Assembly (NCBI RefSeq): GCF_910588395.1
Contig: NZ_CAJUPA010000006.1
Location: 1 to 64,000, forward strand
From: an uncultured Faecalibaculum sp.
Lineage (GTDB): Bacteria; Bacillota_I; Bacilli_A; Erysipelotrichales; Erysipelotrichaceae
Length of the DNA stretch: 64,000 nt
Direction: 5' to 3'
Under the pieces are notes generated by a model that was not told where the DNA came from, did no database searches, and worked only from the letters and a program-made list of their open reading frames with translations. This document shows, piece by piece, positions 15,891 to 24,691 of the stretch. The position numbers and the translations under genes are program-made. Position 1 is the stretch's first letter. Each line of letters begins with the position of its first letter.

Positions 15891-15903
15891 TGGTCAGGGC
15901 CTC

Positions 15904-16260
15904 CTAAAATTCCAGTCCGGCTTCCCGGGCTGCATCAGCCAGTGCTTTCACACGGCCGGTGTAGACATAACCGCCACGGTCGAAGACAACATGTTTGATG
16001 CCTTTTTCTGCAGCACGTTTTGCCAGTTCCGTTCCCACTGCCTTGGCAGCTTCGACGTTTCCTCCGTTAGCCAGCTTCATCTGTACGCTGGATGCGGAAA
16101 CAAGCGTGTTTCCGTTGATGTCATCAATGATCTGCGCATGGATGTTGGCGTTGCCTCTGAAGACATTCAGACGCGGGCATTCAGGAGTACCGCTGACTTT
16201 TCTGCGGACACGCACATGACGGCGGATCCGCGAAGAATTGCGGGATGTTTTCTTAAGCAT
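15904..16260 (-). CDS. rplR: 50S ribosomal protein L18
   Basis: 118 residues, basic N-terminus (RIRRHVRVRRKVSGTPECPRL) and the VFDRGGYVYTGRVKALADAARE C-terminus; binds 5S rRNA with L5. Between rplF and rpsE. Confidence 0.97.
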   Translation of the reverse strand: MLKKTSRNSSRIRRHVRVRRKVSGTPECPRLNVFRGNANIHAQIIDDINGNTLVSASSVQMKLANGGNVEAAKAVGTELAKRAAEKGIKHVVFDRGGYVYTGRVKALADAAREAGLEF

Positions 16261-16281
16261 ATTCTTTCTCCTTTCCCACGA

Positions 16282-16827
16282 CTACTTCTTACCGGCAGTC
16301 TTGCCTTCTTTGCGGCGCACATTTTCGCCCTTGTAGCGAATACCCTTGCCTTTGTAAGGTTCAGGCTTGCGGACCGCACGCACCAGGGCGGCAAACTGTC
16401 CAACCTGCTGCTTGTCAATGCCTTCCACCTTGATGGAAGTGGCAGAAGGACAGGTAACTTCCAGGCCTTCTTCGATTTCCATGTCCACCGGGTGGGAGTA
16501 GCCTACGTTCATGGAAAGCTTGCCGTTTTTCACTGCGGTTCTGTAACCGATACCGACCAGTTCCAGTTCCTTTGTGAATCCGTGTGCAACGCCTTCGATC
16601 ATGTTGTGGAGCAGAGCCCGTGTTGTGCCATGCAGCTGTTTGGTGTGCTTGGCATCGTTGGGACGTTTTACCTTGACTTCGTTACCATTGACCTCAATGT
16701 CCATGAGATCGCTGAATTTGCGTACCAGGGTGCCCTTGGGCCCCTTTACAGTCACCTCATTCCCGTCGGCGATGTCAATGGTGACACCTTCGGGAACGGT
16801 AATCAGTTTATTGCCGATACGTGACAT
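16282..16827 (-). CDS. rplF: 50S ribosomal protein L6
   Basis: 181 residues with SRIGNKLITVPEGV and the C-terminal KPEPYKGKGIRYKGE motif next to the sarcin-ricin loop. Standard spc-operon position. Confidence 0.98.
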   Translation of the reverse strand: MSRIGNKLITVPEGVTIDIADGNEVTVKGPKGTLVRKFSDLMDIEVNGNEVKVKRPNDAKHTKQLHGTTRALLHNMIEGVAHGFTKELELVGIGYRTAVKNGKLSMNVGYSHPVDMEIEEGLEVTCPSATSIKVEGIDKQQVGQFAALVRAVRKPEPYKGKGIRYKGENVRRKEGKTAGKK

Positions 16828-16842
16828 TTTGTTCTCCTTCTA

Positions 16843-17238
16843 TTACCAGATATAGGCGATGACTTCGCCGCCCATGTTCTTTTTGCGGGCATCCCGGTCT
16901 GTCATGATGCCACCGGATGTGGAAATCAGGGCTGTGCCCAGTCCGTTCAGAACCCGGGGCAGGTTTTCCACTTTGGCGTAGACACGGAGGCCGGGTTTGG
17001 AAATGCGGCGCAGACCACTGATGACTTTTTCACCGTTCTTGCCGTATTTCAGATCGATGGTCAGAGTTTTCTTCACATCGCCCTCAATCTTGTATCCGTT
17101 GATATAGCCTTCATCCAGCAGGATTTTGGCAATGGCTGCCTTTTCCTTGCTGGAAGGCATTGTTACGGTTTCGTGCTTGGCAGCGAGACCGTTGCGGATG
17201 CGTGTCAGCATATCCGCGATGGGATCTGTCATAATCAT
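16843..17238 (-). CDS. rpsH: 30S ribosomal protein S8
   Basis: 131 residues, MTDPIADMLTRIRNG near the start and the C-terminal STSGGIMTDRDARKKNMGGE that binds helix 21 of 16S rRNA. S8 is the spc-operon translational repressor in E. coli; no such site was checked here. Confidence 0.98.
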   Translation of the reverse strand: MIMTDPIADMLTRIRNGLAAKHETVTMPSSKEKAAIAKILLDEGYINGYKIEGDVKKTLTIDLKYGKNGEKVISGLRRISKPGLRVYAKVENLPRVLNGLGTALISTSGGIMTDRDARKKNMGGEVIAYIW

Positions 17239-17255
17239 AAAAACACGCCTCCTTC

Positions 17256-17441
17256 TTACCAGCTGGCCTTTTTAACGCCCGGGATCTGGCCTTTGTAAGC
17301 CAGTTCACGAAAGCAGATACGGCACAGTTTGTATTTTCTCAGAACGGAATGCGGACGGCCGCACCGTTCGCAGCGGGTGTACTCGCGAACTTTGAATTTC
17401 GCAGGACGCTGCTGCTTGTTGATCATTGCTTTTTTAGCCAT
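17256..17441 (-). CDS. rpsN: 30S ribosomal protein S14, zinc type
   Basis: A 61-residue type-Z S14: CERCGRPHSVLRKYKLCRIC gives the C-x2-C...C-x2-C zinc site, and it ends IPGVKKASW. This short form is usual in Bacillota. Confidence 0.97.
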   Translation of the reverse strand: MAKKAMINKQQRPAKFKVREYTRCERCGRPHSVLRKYKLCRICFRELAYKGQIPGVKKASW

Positions 17442-17455
17442 TGTTCGCTCCTTGC

Positions 17456-17995
17456 CTACTTCTTGAAGGGCATGCCCAGGCCTGCAAGCAGAGCCCTGGC
17501 TTCCTCGTTGGTTTTGGCTGTCGTGACGATAACGACATCCATGCCCCGGGTACGGTTGACTTTGTCAAAATCAATTTCCGGGAAGATGATCTGTTCCTTC
17601 ACACCCAGTGTGTAGTTGCCGCGGCCATCGAAGCTTGTATCACTTACACCACGGAAGTCACGTACACGGGGCAGAGAGATGTTGAACAGCTTGTCGAGGA
17701 ATTCATACATCTTTTCGGAACGCAGAGTGGTCTTCGCACCGATTGGCATGCCTTCACGCAGCTTGAAGTTCGCAATGGATTTCTTTGCACGGGTAATCAC
17801 CGGCTTCTGACCGGTAATGGCAGCCACTTCCTCCACTGCCTCATCCAGCAGCTTGGAGTTCTGAATGGCATCGCCGACACCCACATTGATGACAACCTTT
17901 TCGATCTTCGGCACTTCCATGATGGAGGTGTAGCCGAAGTCTTTCATCAACTGAGGGACTACGTCGTTTGTATATTTTTCCTGTAAACGGTTCAT
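17456..17995 (-). CDS. rplE: 50S ribosomal protein L5
   Basis: 179 residues with VVINVGVGDAIQNSKLLDEA and the C-terminal TRGMDVVIVTTAKTNEEARALL. Binds 5S rRNA and the P-site tRNA. Confidence 0.98.
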   Translation of the reverse strand: MNRLQEKYTNDVVPQLMKDFGYTSIMEVPKIEKVVINVGVGDAIQNSKLLDEAVEEVAAITGQKPVITRAKKSIANFKLREGMPIGAKTTLRSEKMYEFLDKLFNISLPRVRDFRGVSDTSFDGRGNYTLGVKEQIIFPEIDFDKVNRTRGMDVVIVTTAKTNEEARALLAGLGMPFKK

Positions 17996-18003
17996 AAACC
18001 CTC

Positions 18004-18330
18004 CTAGTCCTTGATAATGTTGCCGCTCTTCTTGTAATAGCGGACTTTGCTCTGGCTGCCGTCCTTGTTTTCCACAAACTTGTATCCCACACGGCTGGCT
18101 ACCTTGGCTTTTTCATCGTAGGCCATGACATTGGAGACGTCGATTTTGGCTTCCTTTTCAATGATGCCGCCATCAGGATTTGCCTGGGTCGGCTTCATGT
18201 GCTTCTTGACCATGTTGACGCCTTCAACAATCAGCTTTCCCTCACGGGGGAATGCCTGCTTCACTTCTGCAACAGTACCCTTGTAGGCACCGGCAATCAC
18301 TTTGACTTTATCGCCTTTTTTGATTCTCAT
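18004..18330 (-). CDS. rplX: 50S ribosomal protein L24
   Basis: About 108 residues starting MRIKKGDKVKVIAGAYKGT, the KOW motif of L24, an assembly initiator at the exit tunnel. I trimmed an upstream in-frame ATG because GGAGG lies just before this start and homologues begin here. Confidence 0.97.
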   Translation of the reverse strand: MRIKKGDKVKVIAGAYKGTVAEVKQAFPREGKLIVEGVNMVKKHMKPTQANPDGGIIEKEAKIDVSNVMAYDEKAKVASRVGYKFVENKDGSQSKVRYYKKSGNIIKD

Positions 18331-18340
18331 GCTGGACCTC

Positions 18341-18709
18341 CTACAGTACTTCCGGAGCCAGGGAAACAATCTTCATGTAATCCCGGTCACGGAGCTCACG
18401 GGCGACAGGCCCGAAAATACGGGTGCCGCGGGGTGTCTTGTCGTCTTTGATCAGAACAACGGCATTGTCATCAAACTTGATGTACGTGCCGTTGTCTCTG
18501 CGAACACCGCGTTTTGTCCGAACGATGACACCTTTGACAACATCACCTTTCTTGACAGTTCCGCCGGGCGCAGCCTGCTTGACAGTGCATACAACGACAT
18601 CACCGATGTTCGAGAACTTTCTTACGCTGCCGCCGAGGTTGCGGATAACCAGGACTTCCTTGGCACCCGTGTTGTCGGCCACTCGCAGTCGGCTTTCATT
18701 CTGGATCAT
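18341..18709 (-). CDS. rplN: 50S ribosomal protein L14
   Basis: 122 residues: MIQNESRLRVADNTGAKE and the C-terminal YMKIVSLAPEVL. Contacts 16S helix 14 and the ribosome silencing factor site. Confidence 0.98.
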   Translation of the reverse strand: MIQNESRLRVADNTGAKEVLVIRNLGGSVRKFSNIGDVVVCTVKQAAPGGTVKKGDVVKGVIVRTKRGVRRDNGTYIKFDDNAVVLIKDDKTPRGTRIFGPVARELRDRDYMKIVSLAPEVL

Positions 18710-18722
18710 GGTATCCTCCGTT

Positions 18723-18983
18723 CTATCCGCGCGCCTTTTCGACGATCTCCACCAGACGGAACCGCTTGGTGGCAGACAGAGGACGGGTTTCCATGATTAC
18801 GACTGTATCGCCTTCACGGGCAGCGTTCTGTTCGTCATGCGCTTTGAATTTCTTTGTGTATTTGACGCGCTTGCCATACAGCGGGTGCGTCTTCTTCGTT
18901 TCAACGGCGACCGTAATGGTCTTGTCCATCTTGTCAGATACGACAGTGCCGCGATATGTCTTACGGGCGTTTCTCTGTTCCAT
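18723..18983 (-). CDS. rpsQ: 30S ribosomal protein S17
   Basis: 86 residues from MEQRNARKTYRGTVVSDKMD. OB-fold with DKTITVAVETKKTHPLYGK. An upstream in-frame ATG lies in rpmC and is not supported by a binding site. Confidence 0.97.
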   Translation of the reverse strand: MEQRNARKTYRGTVVSDKMDKTITVAVETKKTHPLYGKRVKYTKKFKAHDEQNAAREGDTVVIMETRPLSATKRFRLVEIVEKARG

Positions 18984-18993
18984 TCTGGTCTCC

Positions 18994-19188
18994 TTACTTC
19001 GCGTTTGCACGCTCTGTCTGAATTGTCTTGATGCGTGCGATGTCTTTTCTGACCTGCTTCAGACGGGCAGTGTTTTCCAGCTGGCCGGTTGCCTGCTGAA
19101 AACGCAGATTGAAGAGCTCATCCTTCAGGACATTGATCTGCTTTACGAGCTCTTCGTTGCTCATTTCACGTATTTCATTCGCCTTCAT
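18994..19188 (-). CDS. rpmC: 50S ribosomal protein L29
   Basis: 64 residues, MKANEIREMSNEEL start and LFNLRFQQATGQLENTARL, the standard helical hairpin of L29 near the tunnel exit. Its ATG overlaps the rplP stop (TAATG). Confidence 0.97.
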   Translation of the reverse strand: MKANEIREMSNEELVKQINVLKDELFNLRFQQATGQLENTARLKQVRKDIARIKTIQTERANAK

Positions 19189-19604
19189 TAGAGAGCTTCT
19201 CCTTTTTTTACAAACCGTGTCTTCACAGGCAGCTTGTGAGCTGCCAGACGCAGCGCCTCGCGGGCCACTTCTTCGCTGACACCGCCAACCTCGAACATAA
19301 CACGTCCGGGCTTGACTACAGCAACCCATCCTTCGGGAGCACCTTTACCGGAACCCATGCGGACTTCCAGAGGCTTCTTGGTTCTTGCCATGTGCGGGAA
19401 GATCCGGATCCAGACCTTGCCGCCACGCTTCATGTAACGGGTCATGGCAATACGGGCTGCTTCGATCTGCCGGTTGGAAACATAGTTTCCGGATTCAGCC
19501 ACCAGACCGTATTCGCCGAAGTCCACATTCCGGCCTGCTTTTGCACGGCCTTCGTAGGACAGACGGTGAGGACGGCGGTATTTGGTCCTCTTAGGCATTA
19601 ACAT
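19188..19604 (-). CDS. rplP: 50S ribosomal protein L16
   Basis: 138 residues from MLMPKRTKYRRPHRL. GGYVSNRQIEAARIAMTRY-like region and WIRIFPHMARTKKPLEVRMG are typical; L16 helps position tRNA at the A site. The start lies inside the last codons of rpsC (14-base overlap) with GGAGG upstream. Confidence 0.97.
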   Translation of the reverse strand: MLMPKRTKYRRPHRLSYEGRAKAGRNVDFGEYGLVAESGNYVSNRQIEAARIAMTRYMKRGGKVWIRIFPHMARTKKPLEVRMGSGKGAPEGWVAVVKPGRVMFEVGGVSEEVAREALRLAAHKLPVKTRFVKKGEAL

Positions 19605-20436
19605 CGTCGTTACCTCCCTTGTTTGCAGCTTCAGCCGGCTGACGGCCTGCTGCATTCTGATCGCGTCTCGGGCCGCGGCCGCCAGGACGTCCGCCACGGT
19701 CGTTGCGGCCCTTGCGGCGGTTGCGCATCGGGCGCTGTTTCGGTGCTTCGGGTTCTTTCACCATTTCACCGGGGAGAACTTCACCGCGGCAGATCCAGAC
19801 TTTTACGCCCAGACGGCCATAGGTTGTGGAAGCTTCTTCCCAGGCGTAGTCGATATCGCTGCGCAGTGTGTGCAGAGGAACAACACCTTCGGAATAGCCT
19901 TCGGAACGGGCAATGTCGGCACCGCCCAGACGGCCGGATACCTGTGTCTTGATGCCCTTTGCACCGGCACGCATTGTGTTCTGAATGGCCTTTTTCTGTG
20001 TGGCACGGAAAGACTTCCGGCCTTCCAGTTCATTGGCAATCCAGCGTGCAACCAGGTGTGCGTCCAGGTTTGGGTTGGCCACTTCCACTACGTTGATCTG
20101 GATGTTCTTGACTTTTGTCAGTTTTTCCAGCTGCTTGCGCAGACCGTCGATGGACTTGCCTTCCTGGCCGATCACAACACCGGGGTGTGCAGTACGGATG
20201 ATGATTGTCATCCGGTTCTTGCAGCGCTCGATTTCGATCCGGGAGATCTGGGGATCAGCCTTGCGACGGTCAGCCGCCTTGGCGGACAGACCAGCATAAT
20301 ATTTTTCGATGAAGTTGCGGATATTCACATCTTCGATCAGCAGCTTGCCGAATTCCTTATCGTCTGCGTACCACCGTGACTGCCAGTCGCGGATGACGCC
20401 GACACGCATGCCGATCGGACTTACTTTCTGACCCAT
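19591..20436 (-). CDS. rpsC: 30S ribosomal protein S3 with long charged tail
   Basis: 281 residues, longer than the usual 210-230. The KH domain (VVIGQEGKSIDGLRKQLEK) and C-terminal S3 domain (GVKVWICRGEVLPGEM) are intact. After about residue 225 comes a low-complexity Arg/Gly/Asn/Pro tail (RRKGRNDRGGRPGGRGPRR). Such tails occur in some lineages. Confidence 0.97.
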   Translation of the reverse strand: MGQKVSPIGMRVGVIRDWQSRWYADDKEFGKLLIEDVNIRNFIEKYYAGLSAKAADRRKADPQISRIEIERCKNRMTIIIRTAHPGVVIGQEGKSIDGLRKQLEKLTKVKNIQINVVEVANPNLDAHLVARWIANELEGRKSFRATQKKAIQNTMRAGAKGIKTQVSGRLGGADIARSEGYSEGVVPLHTLRSDIDYAWEEASTTYGRLGVKVWICRGEVLPGEMVKEPEAPKQRPMRNRRKGRNDRGGRPGGRGPRRDQNAAGRQPAEAANKGGNDDVNA

Positions 20437-20445
20437 TCGGACCTC

Positions 20446-20781
20446 CTACTCTTTCTCGGCCACAACCACAGTGATGTGGCTGGTTCTCTTGTTGATGGGG
20501 CTTGCAGAACCCTTGGCGCGGGGCATGTAACGCTTCATGGTAATGCCCTCATCTGCCCAGCAGGCCTTGACATAGAGTTTGTCTTCGTCGAGGTCGTGGT
20601 TGTTGACTGCATTGGCAACGGCGGATTTCAGTACCTTTCCGACCATTGCACCACCCTTGTTGGGCAGGAACTTGCAGATGGCTGCGGCTTCTTCCACATC
20701 CTTGCCCCGGATCAGGTTCAGGACCAGGCGCGCTTTGCGGGGCTGGATTCTCAGAGTTTTGGCTGTTGCTTTCACTTCCAT
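20446..20781 (-). CDS. rplV: 50S ribosomal protein L22
   Basis: 111 residues: LRIQPRKARLVLNLIRGKDV and the tunnel beta-hairpin MKRYMPRAKGSASPINKRTS, the macrolide-relevant loop. No obvious loop insertion. Confidence 0.97.
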   Translation of the reverse strand: MEVKATAKTLRIQPRKARLVLNLIRGKDVEEAAAICKFLPNKGGAMVGKVLKSAVANAVNNHDLDEDKLYVKACWADEGITMKRYMPRAKGSASPINKRTSHITVVVAEKE

Positions 20782-20793
20782 TGTCCTTGCCTC

Positions 20794-21072
20794 CTACTTG
20801 CGGCCCTTCTTGTCGTCAGAAGCGTGGCCGGTATATTTGCGGGTGGGCACAAACTCACCGAGCTTGTGTCCAACCATATCTTCCGTTACATAGACGGGAA
20901 CGTGTTCCCTGCCGTTGTGAACAGCAAAGGTGTGTTCCACGAACTGAGGGAAGATCGTAGAGCGACGGCTCCAGGTCTTGATGACTTCTTTTTTGTTGGC
21001 TGCGTTCAGCGCCTCCACCTTTTTCATCAGGTGCTCATCGACGAACGGGCCTTTTTTCAGACTGCGGCTCAT
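20794..21072 (-). CDS. rpsS: 30S ribosomal protein S19
   Basis: 92 residues: MSRSLKKGPFVDEHLMKKV, STIFPQFVEHTFAVHNGREH and HKLGEFVPTRKYTGHA. Head protein next to S13. Confidence 0.98.
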   Translation of the reverse strand: MSRSLKKGPFVDEHLMKKVEALNAANKKEVIKTWSRRSTIFPQFVEHTFAVHNGREHVPVYVTEDMVGHKLGEFVPTRKYTGHASDDKKGRK

Positions 21073-21084
21073 GATTTCCTCCTC

Positions 21085-21918
21085 TTACTTCCCGTTGCGG
21101 CGGCGTACGATCAGCTTCGTGCTCGCCTTCTTCTTGTTGCGGGTCTTCACGCCAAGAGCTTTCTTGCCCCAGGGCGTCATAGGTGCCTTGCGGCCGATCG
21201 GGGTGCGGCCTTCACCACCACCGTGCGGGTGGTCGTTCGGGTTCATGACAGAACCGCGGACAGTCGGGCGGATGCCCATCCAGCGGGAACGGCCGGCTTT
21301 ACCAAGGTTGACCAGGTTGTGGTCCTCATTGCCGACAGTGCCGATGGTGGCACGGCATGTGCCCAGTACCTTGCGGACTTCACCGGAAGTCAGACGAAGG
21401 GTTACGTATTTATCCTCGACACCGAGGATCTGAGCGGAGCTGCCTGCAGAACGGGCCATCTGGCCGCCCTTGCCGGGTTTCAGCTCAACGTTGTGAACAA
21501 CAGTACCTTCAGGCATGTTGCGCAGTTCCATGGCGTTTCCGACACGTACATCTGTTTCGGGGCCGGACACGATCTTCGTGCCGACTTCCAGACCCTTGGG
21601 AGCCAGGATGTAGCGTTTCTCACCATCTGCATAGTGCAGCAGGGCGATGTTGGCGGAACGGTTGGGATCGTATTCGATCGTGGCAACCTTGGCAGGAACA
21701 CCATCCTTGTTGCGCTTGAAGTCGATGATCCGGTAGTGACGCTTGTGTCCGCCGCCTTTGTGACGGGTCGTGATGCGTCCATTGTTGTTGCGGCCGCCCT
21801 TTTTGCTCAGCGGAGCAAGCAGGCTTTTCTCGGGCGTGGATGTTGTGATTTCTTCCTTTGTCAGGGTGGTCATTCCACGGCGGCCGGGTGTGGTAGGTTT
21901 ATATTTCTTGATAGGCAT
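21085..21918 (-). CDS. rplB: 50S ribosomal protein L2
   Basis: 277 residues. KKYKPTTPGRRGMTT start, and the conserved GVAMNPVDHPHGGGEG region appears as GSVMNPNDHPHGGGEGR, with the histidine needed for peptidyl-transferase assembly. Confidence 0.98.
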   Translation of the reverse strand: MPIKKYKPTTPGRRGMTTLTKEEITTSTPEKSLLAPLSKKGGRNNNGRITTRHKGGGHKRHYRIIDFKRNKDGVPAKVATIEYDPNRSANIALLHYADGEKRYILAPKGLEVGTKIVSGPETDVRVGNAMELRNMPEGTVVHNVELKPGKGGQMARSAGSSAQILGVEDKYVTLRLTSGEVRKVLGTCRATIGTVGNEDHNLVNLGKAGRSRWMGIRPTVRGSVMNPNDHPHGGGEGRTPIGRKAPMTPWGKKALGVKTRNKKKASTKLIVRRRNGK

Positions 21919-21977
21919 GGCCTTTGGTTCCTCCTGTTACGCAATATTTATACAGGAAATAGCGTCTTCTCCCTGTT

Positions 21978-22268
21978 TTACTCTTCGCCGAACAGATCGA
22001 TGCTGCTGCCTTCGGCAAGAGTGACCACAGCTTTCTTGAACCCGTGCACAACACCGGTGTGGCGTCCTACACGCTTCTTCTTGTCTGCTGTGTTCAGGAT
22101 GTTCACGTTGGTCACCTTCACATTGAAGAGTTTCTCCACCGCATTCCTTACTTCAATCTTGTTGGCATCCTTTGCCACTTTGAATGTCACTTTGTTGTCA
22201 TCCGCCATCAGCTTCATCGACTTTTCAGTGATGACCGGGCGCAGGATGATGTCTCTGTAGTCCTTCAT
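21978..22268 (-). CDS. rplW: 50S ribosomal protein L23
   Basis: 96 residues with IILRPVITEKSMKLM and VNILNTADKKKRVGRH. Tunnel-exit protein that docks trigger factor and SRP. The ATG overlaps the rplD stop (TAATG). Confidence 0.97.
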   Translation of the reverse strand: MKDYRDIILRPVITEKSMKLMADDNKVTFKVAKDANKIEVRNAVEKLFNVKVTNVNILNTADKKKRVGRHTGVVHGFKKAVVTLAEGSSIDLFGEE

Positions 22269-22897
22269 TATGCCAGAGCCTCCTCGATTTCCTTGACAGC
22301 GGCTTCCGTCAGCATGATCTTGTTGGCGTTGACCAGGTCATAGACGTTGATGCCGCTGGATTTCATCATCGAAATGCCAGGCAGGTTGCGGCTGGACATG
22401 TAGGCGTTGTCGGTATCTTCGCCCATTCCGACAATGAACAGTGTTTTCTTGGGTGCCTGGATGGCTTCAACGATTGCCTTGAAATCCTTGGTTTTCGGAG
22501 CTTCCATTGCCAGGCTGTCCATTACACCGAAAGCCTCTTCAGCCAGCTTCTCGGAGAGAGCGGACTTCAGTGCCAGACGGCGTACCTTCTTGTTGATTTT
22601 GTAGGAGTAATCCCGGGGTGTGGGGCCAAACACCGTTCCGCCGCCGCGATACTGCGGAGCACGGATGGAACCCTGACGGGCACGGCCGGTGCCTTTCTGA
22701 CGGTAGGGCTTGCGGCCGCCGCCGGATACCTCGCTGCGGCCTTTGGTGGCTGCAGTGCCCTGACGCTTGCCGGCCTGCTGCATGATGATGGCATCAAACA
22801 GAGCCTGCTGATTCGGTTCGATCGCAAACACGGCATCGTTGAGCTCAATGGAGCCGACAACTTCACCGCTGCGGTTGATCACATCGATCTGAGCCAT
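22268..22897 (-). CDS. rplD: 50S ribosomal protein L4
   Basis: 209 residues. Tunnel loop region GGGRKPYRQKGTGRARQGS is intact, followed by GGGTVFGPTPRDYSYKINKK. One-base overlaps with rplC and rplW show tight coupling. Confidence 0.98.
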   Translation of the reverse strand: MAQIDVINRSGEVVGSIELNDAVFAIEPNQQALFDAIIMQQAGKRQGTAATKGRSEVSGGGRKPYRQKGTGRARQGSIRAPQYRGGGTVFGPTPRDYSYKINKKVRRLALKSALSEKLAEEAFGVMDSLAMEAPKTKDFKAIVEAIQAPKKTLFIVGMGEDTDNAYMSSRNLPGISMMKSSGINVYDLVNANKIMLTEAAVKEIEEALA

Positions 22898-23586
22898 TAT
22901 TCCTGGACCTCCTTGCTGTAGTCAACCAGCACAACAGGTGCCTTGTCGCCCTTGCTGGTTTTTGCAGTGCGGATCATGACCATGCCCTTCTTGGGTCCGG
23001 GCACGTTGCCCTTGATCAGCACGTAATTGTTTTCCGGATCCACCTTGATGACTGTCAGGTTCTGAGCAGTCACACGCAGGTGGCCTTCATGACCGGGCAT
23101 TGCAGTACCCTTCATGATGCGTCCCTGACGGGAGGTAATACCGTTGGTGGCAAGAGAACCGATGTGGCGGATGTTCTTGGATCCACCGTGCGTTTTCGGC
23201 CCCTGGTGGGCGTTGTTCCGGTAAATCGTACCCTGGTAGCCCTTGCCCTTGCTCGTGCCGATAACGTCTACCGTTTCACCGGGAGCAAAGATGTCAACGC
23301 CGACTGTATCGCCGACTTTTACATCCATATCCGCATCGCGGACTTCGCGGACAAAGCGCTTGGGAGCAGTGCCCGCTTTTGCGCAGTGGCCTTTTTCAGC
23401 CTTGGTCGCACGCTGTTCCTTCACATCTTCAAAGCCCAGCTGAACGGCTTCGTATCCGTCTGTCTCAGCAGTCTTCAGCTGCAGAACCACATTGGGTGAA
23501 GCTTCGATCACGGTTACGGGAATGAGCGTTCCGTCTTCCGCGAAAACCTGCGTCATGCCCAGTTTTCTTCCTAAGAGTCCTTTCAT
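22897..23586 (-). CDS. rplC: 50S ribosomal protein L3
   Basis: About 229 residues starting MKGLLGRKLGMTQVF. The ribosome binding site GGAGGTGTCAGAA is directly upstream; the ATG inside it is rejected. HGSKNIRHIGSLA is the peptidyl-transferase-proximal loop. Confidence 0.97.
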   Translation of the reverse strand: MKGLLGRKLGMTQVFAEDGTLIPVTVIEASPNVVLQLKTAETDGYEAVQLGFEDVKEQRATKAEKGHCAKAGTAPKRFVREVRDADMDVKVGDTVGVDIFAPGETVDVIGTSKGKGYQGTIYRNNAHQGPKTHGGSKNIRHIGSLATNGITSRQGRIMKGTAMPGHEGHLRVTAQNLTVIKVDPENNYVLIKGNVPGPKKGMVMIRTAKTSKGDKAPVVLVDYSKEVQE

Positions 23587-23600
23587 TTCTGACACCTCCA

Positions 23601-23912
23601 TTAAAGTTTAATCTCGATGTCAACACCGCTGGGAAGTTCTAATCGCTGTAAAGAATCGATTGTTTCCTTGTTCGGCGCAACGATCTCAATCAAACGCTTG
23701 TGCGTACGCATTTCAAACTGCTCGCGGCTGTCCTTGTACTTGTGAACAGCCCGCAGGATTGTGACAACCTGCTTCTCTGTGGGCAGAGGAACGGGTCCGA
23801 TCACTTTCTTGGCACCGTGCTTTTCAGCAGCGTCGACGATCTTCTTGGCCGATTCGTCGAGGATACGGTGCTCGTACGCCTTTAAGCGGATTCTCATTGT
23901 GTTGTTTGCCAT
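23601..23912 (-). CDS. rpsJ: 30S ribosomal protein S10
   Basis: 103 residues from MANNTMRIRLKAYEHRILDE; TRAVHKYKDSREQFEMRTHKR-like loop and VDIEIKL end. Also serves as NusE in antitermination. First gene of the long S10-spc-alpha run, with GAAAGGAGC before the ATG. Confidence 0.97.
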   Translation of the reverse strand: MANNTMRIRLKAYEHRILDESAKKIVDAAEKHGAKKVIGPVPLPTEKQVVTILRAVHKYKDSREQFEMRTHKRLIEIVAPNKETIDSLQRLELPSGVDIEIKL

Positions 23913-24029
23913 GGTTTGCTCCTTTCGTTTATTCTCAGATAAACATAGCTCCATGCGAATTCCCTGGCCCAACCATGACAACGCTTTTCAGTGGGTCAGC
24001 AACCTCGCACTTCTACGCAATGCTCAAAG

Positions 24030-24059
24030 ATAATAGCATAAAGAAAGAGGGTGATTCAA
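24030..24059 (-). promoter_or_regulatory. Promoter of the S10 operon inside the preceding terminator
   Basis: Minus strand TTGAAT (24054-24059), 18-bp spacer, TATTAT (24030-24035). The -35 overlaps the stop codon and terminator loop of the upstream gene. The resulting leader of about 110 nt before rpsJ includes GCGAGGTTGCTGACC and may carry regulation, not identified here. Confidence 0.55.
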
Positions 24060-24068
24060 CCCTCTTTC
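24043..24068 (-). terminator. Terminator overlapping the end of the flavin-oxidase gene
   Basis: GAAAGAGGGT pairs with ACCCTCTTTC, followed by TTTATG; the stop codon of the gene lies in the loop. Confidence 0.75.
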
Positions 24069-24526
24069 TCCATATCGTACATTTTTTTCTCTGCGGTTTT
24101 CCGGCTGAAGTCCAGGAAGATCTGGAAGGCATTCCGGTTGTCGTCTTCATCCCAGATTTCCACAAACCGCGGCTCCACACAGACCAGGATTTCCGTATCC
24201 TCATGGGAATACCGGTTGTAGCTCTGCCACAGGTATTCTCTGTATTTCTTCTCGAATACCCGCCCGGGTTCCTCCGTGACCAGCCCCCGGATCTCCGCCA
24301 GGCCTTCCACCTGCACACCGTTCCAGCACATTGCCACCCGGGGGTTGGCAATCAGCTGCTGCGTCTTCCGGAAGTTCCGGTCCGTTTTGAACCAGATCCG
24401 GCCGTCATAAATAATGGCGCTGATGTTCCGGACCATTGGATAGTCATCTTCGCAGGAGGCCAGAGCCATGATTTTCCAGTCTCCCAGTTTTTCCCACAGT
24501 ATTTTTTCCGCTGCTGTAAATTCCAT
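24056..24526 (-). CDS. Pyridoxamine 5'-phosphate oxidase-family flavoprotein
   Basis: 156 residues of split-barrel FMN-binding fold: MALASCEDDYPMVRNISAI, IWFKTDRNFRKTQQL, NPRVAMCWNGVQVEGLAEI. This pattern fits general-stress or pyridoxamine-oxidase-like proteins that bind FMN or F420; the substrate is unknown. It stands downstream of the riboflavin transporter gene, which suits an FMN user. AGGAAAGGAATT precedes the ATG. Confidence 0.82.
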   Translation of the reverse strand: MEFTAAEKILWEKLGDWKIMALASCEDDYPMVRNISAIIYDGRIWFKTDRNFRKTQQLIANPRVAMCWNGVQVEGLAEIRGLVTEEPGRVFEKKYREYLWQSYNRYSHEDTEILVCVEPRFVEIWDEDDNRNAFQIFLDFSRKTAEKKMYDMEKEG

Positions 24527-24691
24527 AATTCCTTTCCTGCACTGTCATTCGACAGCTCCCTGTCAGTTCTGCTGATTCTGCTCCTTATATAAGATACAAA
24601 CCGGTCGTATTGATACAGATGGTATCCGGCTGCAGCAGACTGCCGTCTGTGCATGCCGCCGCCAGCTGTCCGCCGTCTGTTGTCGGACGGC

